Below, piece by piece: positions 1 to 7,325 of a stretch of DNA of 32,790 nt. How positions within the stretch are numbered: position 1 is the stretch's first letter; each line of letters opens with the position of its first letter. A program made the position numbers and the translations under genes. Source of the stretch: an uncultured beta proteobacterium. GTDB lineage: Bacteria > Pseudomonadota > Gammaproteobacteria > Burkholderiales > Burkholderiaceae_C. The stretch covers positions 1 through 32,790 of the forward strand of contig CAIWNX010000049.1 in the NCBI GenBank assembly GCA_903914175.1, given 5' to 3'. The notes beneath the pieces are model-generated. The model was not told the origin of the DNA, did no database searches, and saw only the letters and a list, made by a program, of their open reading frames with translations.

Positions 1-132
1 AAAAATTCCAAAAAGTCAGGGAGGAATTACCAAGAAAGGAAGTCCGAATCAGCCGGGCCAAAGAGTTGATAATTTAGCCGTCCTGCCTGGGGCAGTTTGG
101 GTGGCCATAAGTGGAGCAGTTTGGGGTGGCCA
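1..132. mobile_element. Terminal end of an IS21-like insertion sequence (remnant or window-edge copy)
   Basis: Two near-identical direct repeats stand next to each other at about 92-112 and 113-132. Both contain a GCAGTTTGG(G)GTGGCCA core and both end in GGTGGCCA. Multiple short terminal repeats and a terminal CA dinucleotide are typical of IS21-family ends. The second repeat stops at position 132-133, exactly where recognisable nuclease coding sequence begins. No transposase gene is visible in the first 90 bases, so only the outer end of the element is in the window. The repeat sequence differs from that of the IS21 element at the right edge, so these are two different elements. Family assignment is inferred from architecture only. 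Confidence 0.5.
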
Positions 133-495
133 TCGGGGATCGACGCACCGGAACTGGCGCAGAGCTATGGCGCACAGGCGCAGGCCAGCCTGTCACGGCT
201 GGTTCTGGGGCAGGCGGTGAAGGTCGCCTACAGCAAGACCGATCAGTATGGGCGGATCGTTGGCGCGGTGTTTACGCCCGGTTGCCAGTATGCGAATCTG
301 GAACAGGTGGCAACGGGTTCCGCCTGGTTCTACCGCGCCTACCAGTGCGAGCTCAGTGCCGCGCAAAGGATTCTGTTTGATCGCGCGGAAACGGCGGCCA
401 AAAGTGCGCGCCTGGGGCTGTGGGCCCAGACGTCGCCAACCGCGCCATGGGTCTTCAGAAACGGCAGCAACCCCGAGGTACCGATCTGCCCTTGA
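133..495 (+). pseudogene. 5'-truncated thermonuclease (SNase-like) gene
   Basis: The reading frame begins in the IS end and enters SNase-family sequence at GIDAPE (position 136). It keeps the family's central KTDQYGRIVGAVF stretch, the NLEQVATGSAWFYRAY block (whose Arg corresponds to the Arg87-type catalytic residue) and the C-terminal SARLGLWA...PWVFR tail. The normal N-terminus is missing: signal peptide, first beta strands and the Arg35-type catalytic residue just before GIDAPE. Without its N-terminal half-barrel and its own start, the product is unlikely to be an active nuclease. It ends 17 bp from the convergent hoxA stop. The most likely history is IS insertion into, or IS-mediated deletion of, the 5' part. 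An ATG inside the IS end could still allow a short protein to be made. Confidence 0.75.
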
Positions 496-512
496 CCGTC
501 TGCAGGGCGCCT

Positions 513-1952
513 TCAGAACGGGCTGTTGTCCTTTTCCAGCCCCAGGCGCATCAGCTTCATGCGCAGGCCGACGCGGGTCAGGCCCAAGGCATCGGCAACA
601 TGCGTCTTGTTGCCCTTGAAGCGCAGCATGGCTTGCTGGATCAGTTGTACTTCCAGACGTTCGAGTTGATGGCGCAACTGGCCCGATTCCGATTTGTCGG
701 CCGTGGCTGGCAAACTGCTGGCGCTCTGGCGCAGCCGTGGTGACAACAGATCGGCGCCGAGCAGCGGCCCGTCGGCCAGCGCCAACGCCCGGCGCACCTC
801 GTTTTGCAGTTCGCGCACATTGCCGGGCCAGCTGTGCTGGTTCAGGCATTTCATTGCTTCAGCTGTCATCTGCCGCGCCGGCAAGGCTGACTTTTTGAGT
901 ATTTCAGACACGATGGGCGCGATGTCCTGTGGCCGCTCGCGCAGTGCCGGCAGATTGAGCGTGATGCCGGCGATGCGGTAGAACAGGTCTTCGCGAAAAC
1001 GCCCGCTGGCCACATCGGCTTCCAGATTGCGATTGGTGGCGGTGATGACGCGCACATTGACCGCGACCGGGCGCGGACTGCCGACCGGGCGCACCTCACC
1101 TTCCTGCAGCGCGCGCAGCAGCTTGACCTGAAACGCGGGCGAGGTTTCGCCGATTTCATCGAGGAACAGGGTGCCGCCGTCGGCTTGCTGGAACAGGCCA
1201 ATGCGCGATTCGGTGGCGCCGGTGAAGGCACCGCGCTTGTGGCCGAACAACTCGCTCTCAAGCAGGGTGTCGGGCACGGCGCCGCAGTTCTCCACCACAA
1301 AGGGCTGCTCGGCGCGTGCGCTGGCGTAGTGGATGGCGCGCGCCAGCAGTTCCTTGCCGGTGCCCGATTCGCCGGTGATCAGCACCGAGAGTTCGTGCGC
1401 CGCGATTTTTTCGGCCAGTGTGCAGACCGCGTTCAGCGGGCTGTCGCCGGCGCGCGTCAGGCGATCAAAACCGGCCTGGCTCTTGGCCTTTTGCCGCAGG
1501 TTGGCCACACGCAGCGCCAGCGTCTCGGGGCTGGCGCGCAGCTCCAGCGTCAGGCGCTGGTTCTCCTGCTGCAAGCGCCAGAGCTCGGCTGCGTTTTGCA
1601 GCGTCAGCAGCAACTGGTCCGGATGCCAGGGCTTGAGCAGGTATTGCCAGATGCCGGCCTCGTTGATGCCGGCGATGATGTCCTCGGCCTCGGTGTGGCC
1701 CGACAGGATCAGGCGCATGGTGTTGGGCCAGCGGTCGCGCACGCTGCGCAGGAATTCGACGCCCGACGTGCCCGGCATGCGCTGGTCCGACAGCACGATA
1801 TGCACCACCTCGGCCTCCATCACGGCCAGACCGTCCTCGGCCGATGCGGCCGTGAAGACCGTGAAGTGGTCTTCGAGCGTGCGGCGCAGTGTTTCCAGGG
1901 CGCGTTGCTCATCGTCAACCACCAGCAAGGACAGGGGCGTTCGGCTTGTCAC
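513..1952 (-). CDS. hoxA: HoxA/HupR-type sigma-54-dependent response regulator of hydrogenase genes
   Basis: This is an NtrC-family activator in three parts. The receiver domain (about residues 1-120) has the acidic pair in VVDDE, the phosphoacceptor Asp in LSDQRMPG (near residue 56) and Lys in LLKPW (near 107). The AAA+ domain has Walker A GESGTGKE (about 194-201), the sigma-54 contact loop GAFTGA and Walker [12 protein letters not shown]. The C-terminal Fis-type helix-turn-helix is [20 protein letters not shown] chose the GTG at 1952: it lies 11 bp after the pfkA stop and gives 479 aa, close to known HoxA lengths, whereas longer starts run into pfkA. It is the last gene of the long minus-strand cluster. 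Its expected targets are the -24/-12 promoters at 17.6 and 17.8 kb. HoxA of Cupriavidus is active when unphosphorylated. No HoxJ kinase or HoxBC sensor is in this window. Confidence 0.9.
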   Translation of the reverse strand: MTSRTPLSLLVVDDEQRALETLRRTLEDHFTVFTAASAEDGLAVMEAEVVHIVLSDQRMPGTSGVEFLRSVRDRWPNTMRLILSGHTEAEDIIAGINEAGIWQYLLKPWHPDQLLLTLQNAAELWRLQQENQRLTLELRASPETLALRVANLRQKAKSQAGFDRLTRAGDSPLNAVCTLAEKIAAHELSVLITGESGTGKELLARAIHYASARAEQPFVVENCGAVPDTLLESELFGHKRGAFTGATESRIGLFQQADGGTLFLDEIGETSPAFQVKLLRALQEGEVRPVGSPRPVAVNVRVITATNRNLEADVASGRFREDLFYRIAGITLNLPALRERPQDIAPIVSEILKKSALPARQMTAEAMKCLNQHSWPGNVRELQNEVRRALALADGPLLGADLLSPRLRQSASSLPATADKSESGQLRHQLERLEVQLIQQAMLRFKGNKTHVADALGLTRVGLRMKLMRLGLEKDNSPF

Positions 1953-1962
1953 GGCTTCGTCT

Positions 1963-3102
1963 TCAACTCGGCTGACGCTGCTTTGGCGCCAGTTGATCGC
2001 CAAAACAGATACCCAGATCGCGCCCGGTCTGCAGTGTGTCACTGTCAAGCGGCACGCCCTTCATGCGCCCCGCCACTTCTTCCAGCGCGACGTAGTTCAC
2101 ATCGGGAAAACCCAGTGCAATCATGATGCCGGACTGCCCTTCGTCAAGCGCACGCACCGCTGCGGCACCAAAGCGCAGGGCGGTCAGGCGGTCGAACGCC
2201 GTTGGACTGCCGCCGCGCAGCAGGTGGCCCAATACGACGACACGGGTATCTTTACCGGTGCGCTCCTGCAGTGTCTGGGCGACGCGCTCACCGATCCCGC
2301 CCAGACGCTCGGCGTGGCCAATTTCGGCTGGGGCCAGAATCTCGCGCGTGCTGTGGCCGGCGCGAGCGCCCTCGGCCACCATCACGATCGAGTACAGGTG
2401 ACCACCGGCATCGCGCGCGCGGATTGCGTCGGCGACCTTGTCGATGTCAAAGTCGATCTCTGGAATCAGGATGGCATGAACGTGGCCGGCAATGCCGGCG
2501 TGCAGGGCGATCCAGCCTGCGTAGCGCCCCATCACCTCAACCACCATTACGCGCTGGTGACTCTCGGCTGTGCTGTGCAAGCGGTCCACGCATTCGGTGG
2601 CGAAGGCCACAGCGGAGTCGAAGCCAAAGGTCGTGAAGGTCTTGTCCAGATCGTTGTCAATGGTCTTGGGTACGCCGACCACGCGCAGCCCTTTCAGGTG
2701 CAGGGCGTTGGCGATGGTGAGCGAGCCGTCGCCGCCGATCGACACCAGGGCGTCAATTTCGTGGCTTGCGAAATAGGCCAGAATGTCGTCCGAACGGTCG
2801 ATCTCACGCGTGCTGCCGTCGGGCATGCGAACCGGAAAGTGCAGCGGGTTGCCCTTGTTGGTGGTACCAAGAATGGTGCCACCGAGGTGGCCGATGCCGC
2901 GCACCCGGTCGTGCGTCAAACGCGTAACGCCGCCTTCTGTGTAGCGCTCGGGGAAAAGGATGCCGTTGAAGCCATCTCGGATGCCGTAGGTTTCCCAGCC
3001 GCGGTTGGCCGCCGCAATCACCACCGATTGAATGACCGCATTGAGCCCTGGGGCATCACCACCGCCGGTGCAGACGGCAATGCGGCGAATCGCATTCGAC
3101 AT
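1963..3102 (-). CDS. pfkA: 6-phosphofructokinase, ATP-dependent by signature, in the hydrogenase cluster
   Basis: This 379-aa protein should phosphorylate fructose 6-phosphate to the 1,6-bisphosphate in the cytoplasm. It starts with the nucleotide/phosphate loop AVCTGGGDAPGLN. It has GGDGS at 123-127, with Gly at the position equivalent to E. coli Gly104, which favours ATP over pyrophosphate. It also has PKTIDND at 145-151, with Lys at the position equivalent to E. coli Gly124. Gly104 plus Lys124 is the pattern of group III (actinobacterial-type) ATP-PFKs. The catalytic Asp is in TIDND. The ATG at 3102 has a good AGGAG 6 bp upstream. It lies 79 bp after hypX and 10 bp before hoxA in the same direction, so cotranscription is likely. 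A glycolytic enzyme here is unexpected. Substrate preference (ATP or PPi) should be treated as a prediction. Confidence 0.88.
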   Translation of the reverse strand: MSNAIRRIAVCTGGGDAPGLNAVIQSVVIAAANRGWETYGIRDGFNGILFPERYTEGGVTRLTHDRVRGIGHLGGTILGTTNKGNPLHFPVRMPDGSTREIDRSDDILAYFASHEIDALVSIGGDGSLTIANALHLKGLRVVGVPKTIDNDLDKTFTTFGFDSAVAFATECVDRLHSTAESHQRVMVVEVMGRYAGWIALHAGIAGHVHAILIPEIDFDIDKVADAIRARDAGGHLYSIVMVAEGARAGHSTREILAPAEIGHAERLGGIGERVAQTLQERTGKDTRVVVLGHLLRGGSPTAFDRLTALRFGAAAVRALDEGQSGIMIALGFPDVNYVALEEVAGRMKGVPLDSDTLQTGRDLGICFGDQLAPKQRQPS

Positions 3103-3181
3103 GAAAACTCCTGTTAGCGAAACCAAAGCTCAAGGATAAGCCCGAATCAAGCGGCCATCAGGCGTTGGGCGCTGATATTTC

Positions 3182-4894
3182 TCAAGTGTCCGCTTTCCAG
3201 TTCAAATCCCGGTGCCGCGCCAAGTGCCGTGGCGTCCACGATGCCAGCGATTTGTACACGAAGTGATGGCGTGCCACGTGGTAGCTCGGATCGAATCCGT
3301 AAAAGTTGCGTCGCATCTGCGTCAATTCCTCTTCGCGGTAGGCGGCCAGCGGCTTGATGGCTTCGTCGCGCACCCGTGTCTCGTGTTTTTCTGTCAATCG
3401 TGCCGACAGGTCCGGTGCGCTGGCGAGCGCTGCGGCGCGCTGCGCCACTTCGGCGCGGAAAGTCGGTACATCGCCGCCCAGACAGGCATCGCTGAAACCA
3501 ATTTCCTGCGCGTGGCGTGCCGTCAGCGGCTCGCGCTTGTGCATGATGGCGCGTGCCGCGTCCAGGCCGACACGCCGCGGCAGGGAGTAGGTCCAGTACT
3601 CGGAACCATACAGGTTGCCCATGTTTTTGTAATGCGGGTTGAGCAGCACGGCTTCGCGTGCCCAGACCTGATCGCAGGCGCGCGCCAGAAAGCAGCCGCC
3701 GGCACCGCAGTTGCCGCCCAGAGCGGCGATCGTGATTTGCGCATCGGTGGTAATCAACGCCAGCGCCAGGTCGTTCATGGCGTTGATGTTGCGCCACGAT
3801 TCGTCAGCGGCAGAACCACCGTTCAGACTGGCGGCTTCGATGACGTTGAGGTGGATGCCGTTGGACCAGAAATCGCCGCCGCCCAGCAGCAGCAAAACTG
3901 TGGTGGGGCGCTGCCTGGCCCAGAGCAGCGCGGCGCGCAGGCGCTCGCATTGCTGCGTTGACATGGCGCCGTTGTAGAACTCGAAATGCAGCGTGCCGAC
4001 GGCACCAATCTCCTCGTAGGCAATGTCCTGCCAGGTCGGTGCCTTGGCGCGCCAGTAGCCCTCCAGCGGCGCTTCTGCGACGCCTTGCGATTCGCGTTCA
4101 AACGCCAGCGTTGCGGGCAGCTTGATGCTGCCTTTGCGCTTGACGTGGCCGAACCAGACCGCGCCGTCAACCGTGGCGCGCAGCAGCGCCGTTTCGCGCC
4201 GCGCAATCACGTTGCCCGGCGTGCCACGCAACGTCGTCTCCGGCCACGCATCGAACAGATGGCAGGGCTGGTCAAACAGCGTGTCGGCAACGCCTGGAAA
4301 ACCATCGGCGGCACCGATCTTGCGCAGCACGGTTGTGCTGTTGTCATGTTGCCAGTCAATGCGGCGCTCGGCTTGCGTCATCAGCGCACGCTGGCAGCCG
4401 CGCGCAGCGATGGCGGCCTGTGCTTGCGGCACGAAGTCGCCGGAATCGAAACGCTGCAATGCCAACAGCACGGCCTGGCTGGCGGCCTGTGTCACCTCGT
4501 GGCGGTACAGGCTGGACTTCCTGGCTTCGCGCATAGTGAAAGTGACGCTGGCCCAGACTGGCCCGGCGTCCATTTCCGCTTGCGCTTGCAGCACGGTGAC
4601 GCCCCATTCGGTTTCCTGGTTTTCAATCGCCCAGTCCAGCGCGGAAGGGCCACGGTCACCCACAATGCCCGGATGCACGATCAGACACACATGGCGTGAC
4701 CAGATGGATTCGGGAATGGCACGGCGCAAGTAGGGCGCGATGATCAGCGCCGGTTGAAAAAGCGCGACCGCTTCCTCGGTCACACTGTCGGCGATGTCGA
4801 ACTCAACCGAGGTCTCATGCCCGCGCTCCTTGAGCTCTGCCGCCAGCCGCTGCGTCAGGCTGTTGAAGGCATGGGTCAGCAGCAGGATGCGCAT
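3182..4894 (-). CDS. hypX: HypX/HoxX hydrogenase maturation factor (CO ligand synthesis from formyl-THF)
   Basis: This 570-aa protein has a two-domain build. The N-terminal formyltransferase-like region (about 1-270) includes HPGIVGDRGPSALDWAI, the N10-formyl-tetrahydrofolate pocket. The C-terminal region (about 280-560) is a crotonase/enoyl-CoA hydratase-like domain containing GGNCGAGGCFLARACD and NPHYKNMGNLYGSEYW. In the family, the first domain transfers a formyl group to CoA and the second decarbonylates formyl-CoA. This supplies the CO ligand of the NiFe(CN)2CO site when oxygen is present. The ATG at 4894 lies 9 bp after the hypE stop. There is no clear Shine-Dalgarno, so translation may depend on coupling to hypE. 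The protein usually accompanies hydrogenases used in air, which makes it notable beside a Hyd-2-type enzyme. Confidence 0.92.
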   Translation of the reverse strand: MRILLLTHAFNSLTQRLAAELKERGHETSVEFDIADSVTEEAVALFQPALIIAPYLRRAIPESIWSRHVCLIVHPGIVGDRGPSALDWAIENQETEWGVTVLQAQAEMDAGPVWASVTFTMREARKSSLYRHEVTQAASQAVLLALQRFDSGDFVPQAQAAIAARGCQRALMTQAERRIDWQHDNSTTVLRKIGAADGFPGVADTLFDQPCHLFDAWPETTLRGTPGNVIARRETALLRATVDGAVWFGHVKRKGSIKLPATLAFERESQGVAEAPLEGYWRAKAPTWQDIAYEEIGAVGTLHFEFYNGAMSTQQCERLRAALLWARQRPTTVLLLLGGGDFWSNGIHLNVIEAASLNGGSAADESWRNINAMNDLALALITTDAQITIAALGGNCGAGGCFLARACDQVWAREAVLLNPHYKNMGNLYGSEYWTYSLPRRVGLDAARAIMHKREPLTARHAQEIGFSDACLGGDVPTFRAEVAQRAAALASAPDLSARLTEKHETRVRDEAIKPLAAYREEELTQMRRNFYGFDPSYHVARHHFVYKSLASWTPRHLARHRDLNWKADT

Positions 4895-4903
4895 GAGGGG
4901 GTT

Positions 4904-5968
4904 TCAGCAAATCCTGGGCAACTGATCGCTGGCCAGCCAGTCCACGATGCGCCGGCCGCCGAAGGCGGTGGTGAGCTGCACGAAGTGATGGGCGTCTAGC
5001 GTCACTTCACCGATGAGCGCGGCGTCCGCGCCAAGCGGATGTGCGCGCATGGCTGCCAGCAGGCGCGGCGCATCGGCTGCGGCGCAGATGGCGATCAGCT
5101 TGCCTTCGTTGGCGACGTTGAGCGCATCGAGCCCGAGTAGTTCGCAGGCCGCTGCCACCACCGGCTTCACCGGAATCGCTTTCTCGTGCAGCATCATGCC
5201 GACACCGGACTGGCCGGCGATTTCATTGAGCGTGGCGGCGAGTCCGCCGCGTGTCGGGTCGCGCAGGCAGCGGATGTCGGCGTTGGTTGCGAGCATCGCG
5301 GCGATCAGGCCGTTGAGCGCTGCGGTGTCGGAGAGGATCGGGGCATCAAAGCGCAGGTTCTCGCGCTGGCTCATGATGGCCACGCCGTGGTCGCCGATCG
5401 AGCCCGAGACCAGCACCACATCACCGGGTCGGGCGCGGTTGCCGCCGAGTTCCAGACCATCGGGCAAGACACCGACTGCGGTGGTGGTGATGAAGACGCC
5501 GTCGCCCTTGCCGCGCTCGACCACCTTGGTGTCGCCCGTCACCACCGGCACGCCGGCCGTGCGCGCCGCCTGCGCCATCGATTCGACGATGCGCGCCAAG
5601 TCACTGAGCGCAAAACCTTCTTCAAGGATGAAGCCTGCCGCCAGATAGAGTGGTGTCGCACCCATCACCGCGACGTCATTGACCGTGCCGTGTACCGACA
5701 GGCAACCGATGTCGCCACCGGGGAAGAACAAGGGCGAGACCACATGGCTGTCGGTGGACATCACGATGCGCGCTGGTTTCCCGCCCAGCATCGGTGCGGG
5801 CAGCACGGCGCCGTCATTGCCCTGGCCCAGGTATTCGTTGCCCAGGTGTTTGGCGAACAGTTCGGAGATCAGTTGCACCATGGCGCGGCCACCCGAGCCG
5901 TGCGTCAGATCGACGCGCCCTCCTTTGAGGTCGAGGGGTCGGACGTAGCCGCGTTTGACTTCAGACAT
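4904..5968 (-). CDS. hypE: HypE, carbamoyl phosphate-derived thiocyanate/cyanide donor
   Basis: This 354-aa protein is of the PurM/AIR-synthase fold (GGRVDLTHGSGGRAM near the N-terminus, GNDGAVLP, STDSHVV, VNDVAVMGA, GDTKVVERGKGDG). HypE dehydrates the thiocarboxamide that HypF places on its C-terminal cysteine, giving thiocyanate, and passes cyanide to iron on HypCD. The essential C-terminal motif PRIC is intact, with Cys as the last residue. The start is the ATG at 5968, which overlaps the hypD TGA in the ATGA arrangement. The longer frame upstream is only hypD read in another frame. Length and order (hypF, C, D, E) match standard hyp clusters. Confidence 0.96.
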   Translation of the reverse strand: MSEVKRGYVRPLDLKGGRVDLTHGSGGRAMVQLISELFAKHLGNEYLGQGNDGAVLPAPMLGGKPARIVMSTDSHVVSPLFFPGGDIGCLSVHGTVNDVAVMGATPLYLAAGFILEEGFALSDLARIVESMAQAARTAGVPVVTGDTKVVERGKGDGVFITTTAVGVLPDGLELGGNRARPGDVVLVSGSIGDHGVAIMSQRENLRFDAPILSDTAALNGLIAAMLATNADIRCLRDPTRGGLAATLNEIAGQSGVGMMLHEKAIPVKPVVAAACELLGLDALNVANEGKLIAICAAADAPRLLAAMRAHPLGADAALIGEVTLDAHHFVQLTTAFGGRRIVDWLASDQLPRIC

Positions 5969-7095
5969 CAGGTCATATCCTTGTAGCGGCCGTAACTGTA
6001 GTGCGCGGCGCAAGCGCCTTCGCTGCTGACCATGCAGGAGCCGATCGGGTTTTCTGGCGTGCAGACGGTGCCGAAGATTTTGCAGTCCTGCGGCCGCTTG
6101 ACACCGCGCAGAATGGCGCCGCACTCGCAGGCCTTGTTGTCGGCCACCGATGCATAGACCAGTTCAAAGCGGCGCTCGGCGTCGAAGGCGGCGTAGGGCT
6201 CACGGATCTGCAAGGCCGAATACGGCACGATGCCAAGACCGCGCCACTCGAACTCGCGGCGCAGCTCAAACACTTCGGCAACCCGGTCCTGCGCTTTGAG
6301 ATTGCCCTCGCGCGTGACAGCACGCGAAAATTCATTTTCGACTTCGGCGCGCCCTTCGTTGACCTGGCGCACCAGCATCAGAATCGCCTGCATGACGTCG
6401 AGCGGCTCGAAGCCCGCGATCACCACCGGCTTGCGGTACTCCTCGGCAAAGAACTCATAGGGCAGGCTGCCGATCACGGTCGAGACATGGGCCGGGCCAA
6501 TGAAGCCGTCAATCGGCACCGTGCCCCATTGCCGCACTTCGGGCGATTCCAGAATCTGGCTGATCGCTGCCGGTGTCAGCACATGGCAACACAGCACGCT
6601 GAAGTTGGTGAGTTGCTCCTGCTGTGCTTGCTGGATGGCAAGCGCCGTCGGTGGTGTCGTGGTCTCGAAACCGATGGCAAAGAAGACGACTTCGCGCTGC
6701 GGGTTGTCGCGTGCGATTTGCAGCGCGTCGAGCGTCGAATACACCATGCGGATATCACCGCCGCGCGCTTTGGCTTTCATCAGCGACAGGCCGTTGGAGG
6801 CCGGTACGCGCAGCGTGTCGCCGTAAGTGCAAAGGATGACATCGCGCGTGAGCGCCAGATTGATCGCCAGATCGACACGGCCGATCGGCAGCACGCAGAC
6901 CGGGCAGCCCGGGCCGTGCACCATGCGCACGTTCTGCGGCAGCAGGTCGGACAGGCCGTAGCGCGAAATGGCGTGCGTGTGGCCACCGCAGAATTCCATG
7001 AAGCTGTAGCGCCGCGTCGGCTCGACGATGGCGGCGATTTTGCTGGCGATGGTCTGGGCGACTTCGCCGTCGCGAAATTCGTCGATGTATTTCAC
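5968..7095 (-). CDS. hypD: HypD, Fe-S scaffold for Fe(CN)2CO assembly
   Basis: This 375-aa protein carries the conserved HypD motifs. They are CGGHTH with Cys36, HGPGCPVCV with Cys64 and Cys67, GFETTTP, and a C-terminal cysteine set ([25 protein letters not shown]) that binds a [4Fe-4S] cluster. HypD and HypC together hold the iron on which two cyanides (from HypE) and CO are assembled before transfer to the large subunit. The start is a GTG at 7095, overlapping the hypC stop (GTGA), so the two are translationally coupled. It also overlaps hypE by 1 bp at its end. Confidence 0.96.
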   Translation of the reverse strand: MKYIDEFRDGEVAQTIASKIAAIVEPTRRYSFMEFCGGHTHAISRYGLSDLLPQNVRMVHGPGCPVCVLPIGRVDLAINLALTRDVILCTYGDTLRVPASNGLSLMKAKARGGDIRMVYSTLDALQIARDNPQREVVFFAIGFETTTPPTALAIQQAQQEQLTNFSVLCCHVLTPAAISQILESPEVRQWGTVPIDGFIGPAHVSTVIGSLPYEFFAEEYRKPVVIAGFEPLDVMQAILMLVRQVNEGRAEVENEFSRAVTREGNLKAQDRVAEVFELRREFEWRGLGIVPYSALQIREPYAAFDAERRFELVYASVADNKACECGAILRGVKRPQDCKIFGTVCTPENPIGSCMVSSEGACAAHYSYGRYKDMT

Positions 7096-7322
7096 GCCGC
7101 CAGCCTGCTTGCATCGAGTTCGGAAAACAGCGCCAGTGTTCTTTCGGCTTCTTCCGGGTCGAGTTTGGACAGCGCGTAGCCAACGTGCAGGATGACGTAG
7201 TCGCCCACCTGCACACCGTCGAGCAGGGCCAGTGAAATCTCTTTGCGCACGCCACCCAGATCAACCACGGCTGCATCGCCAGGGCCGACTTCGACTACCT
7301 TGACCGGAAGTGCAAGACACAT
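7092..7322 (-). CDS. hypC: HypC, hydrogenase maturation chaperone
   Basis: This 76-aa protein begins MCLALPVKV. The conserved Cys2 becomes N-terminal after Met removal and binds the iron centre. It has the OB-fold core [15 protein letters not shown] and [13 protein letters not shown]. HypC works with HypD and shuttles the Fe(CN)2CO group to the apo-large subunit. It sits 3 bp after the hypF stop and overlaps hypD. A second HypC-family gene lies at 11616-11873. By position, this copy belongs to the general hyp set. Confidence 0.95.
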   Translation of the reverse strand: MCLALPVKVVEVGPGDAAVVDLGGVRKEISLALLDGVQVGDYVILHVGYALSKLDPEEAERTLALFSELDASRLAA

Positions 7323-7325
7323 GGT

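Noticed and set aside
1333-3117. 594-codon open frame on the plus strand opposite hoxA and pfkA
   Set aside because: It mirrors two well-supported genes on the other strand, shows no family motif and comes from high-GC codon bias.
4904-6124. Longer HypE with a 52-residue Arg-rich N-terminal extension
   Set aside because: The extension is hypD read in another frame. The ATGA overlap at 5968 gives the normal HypE length and N-terminus.
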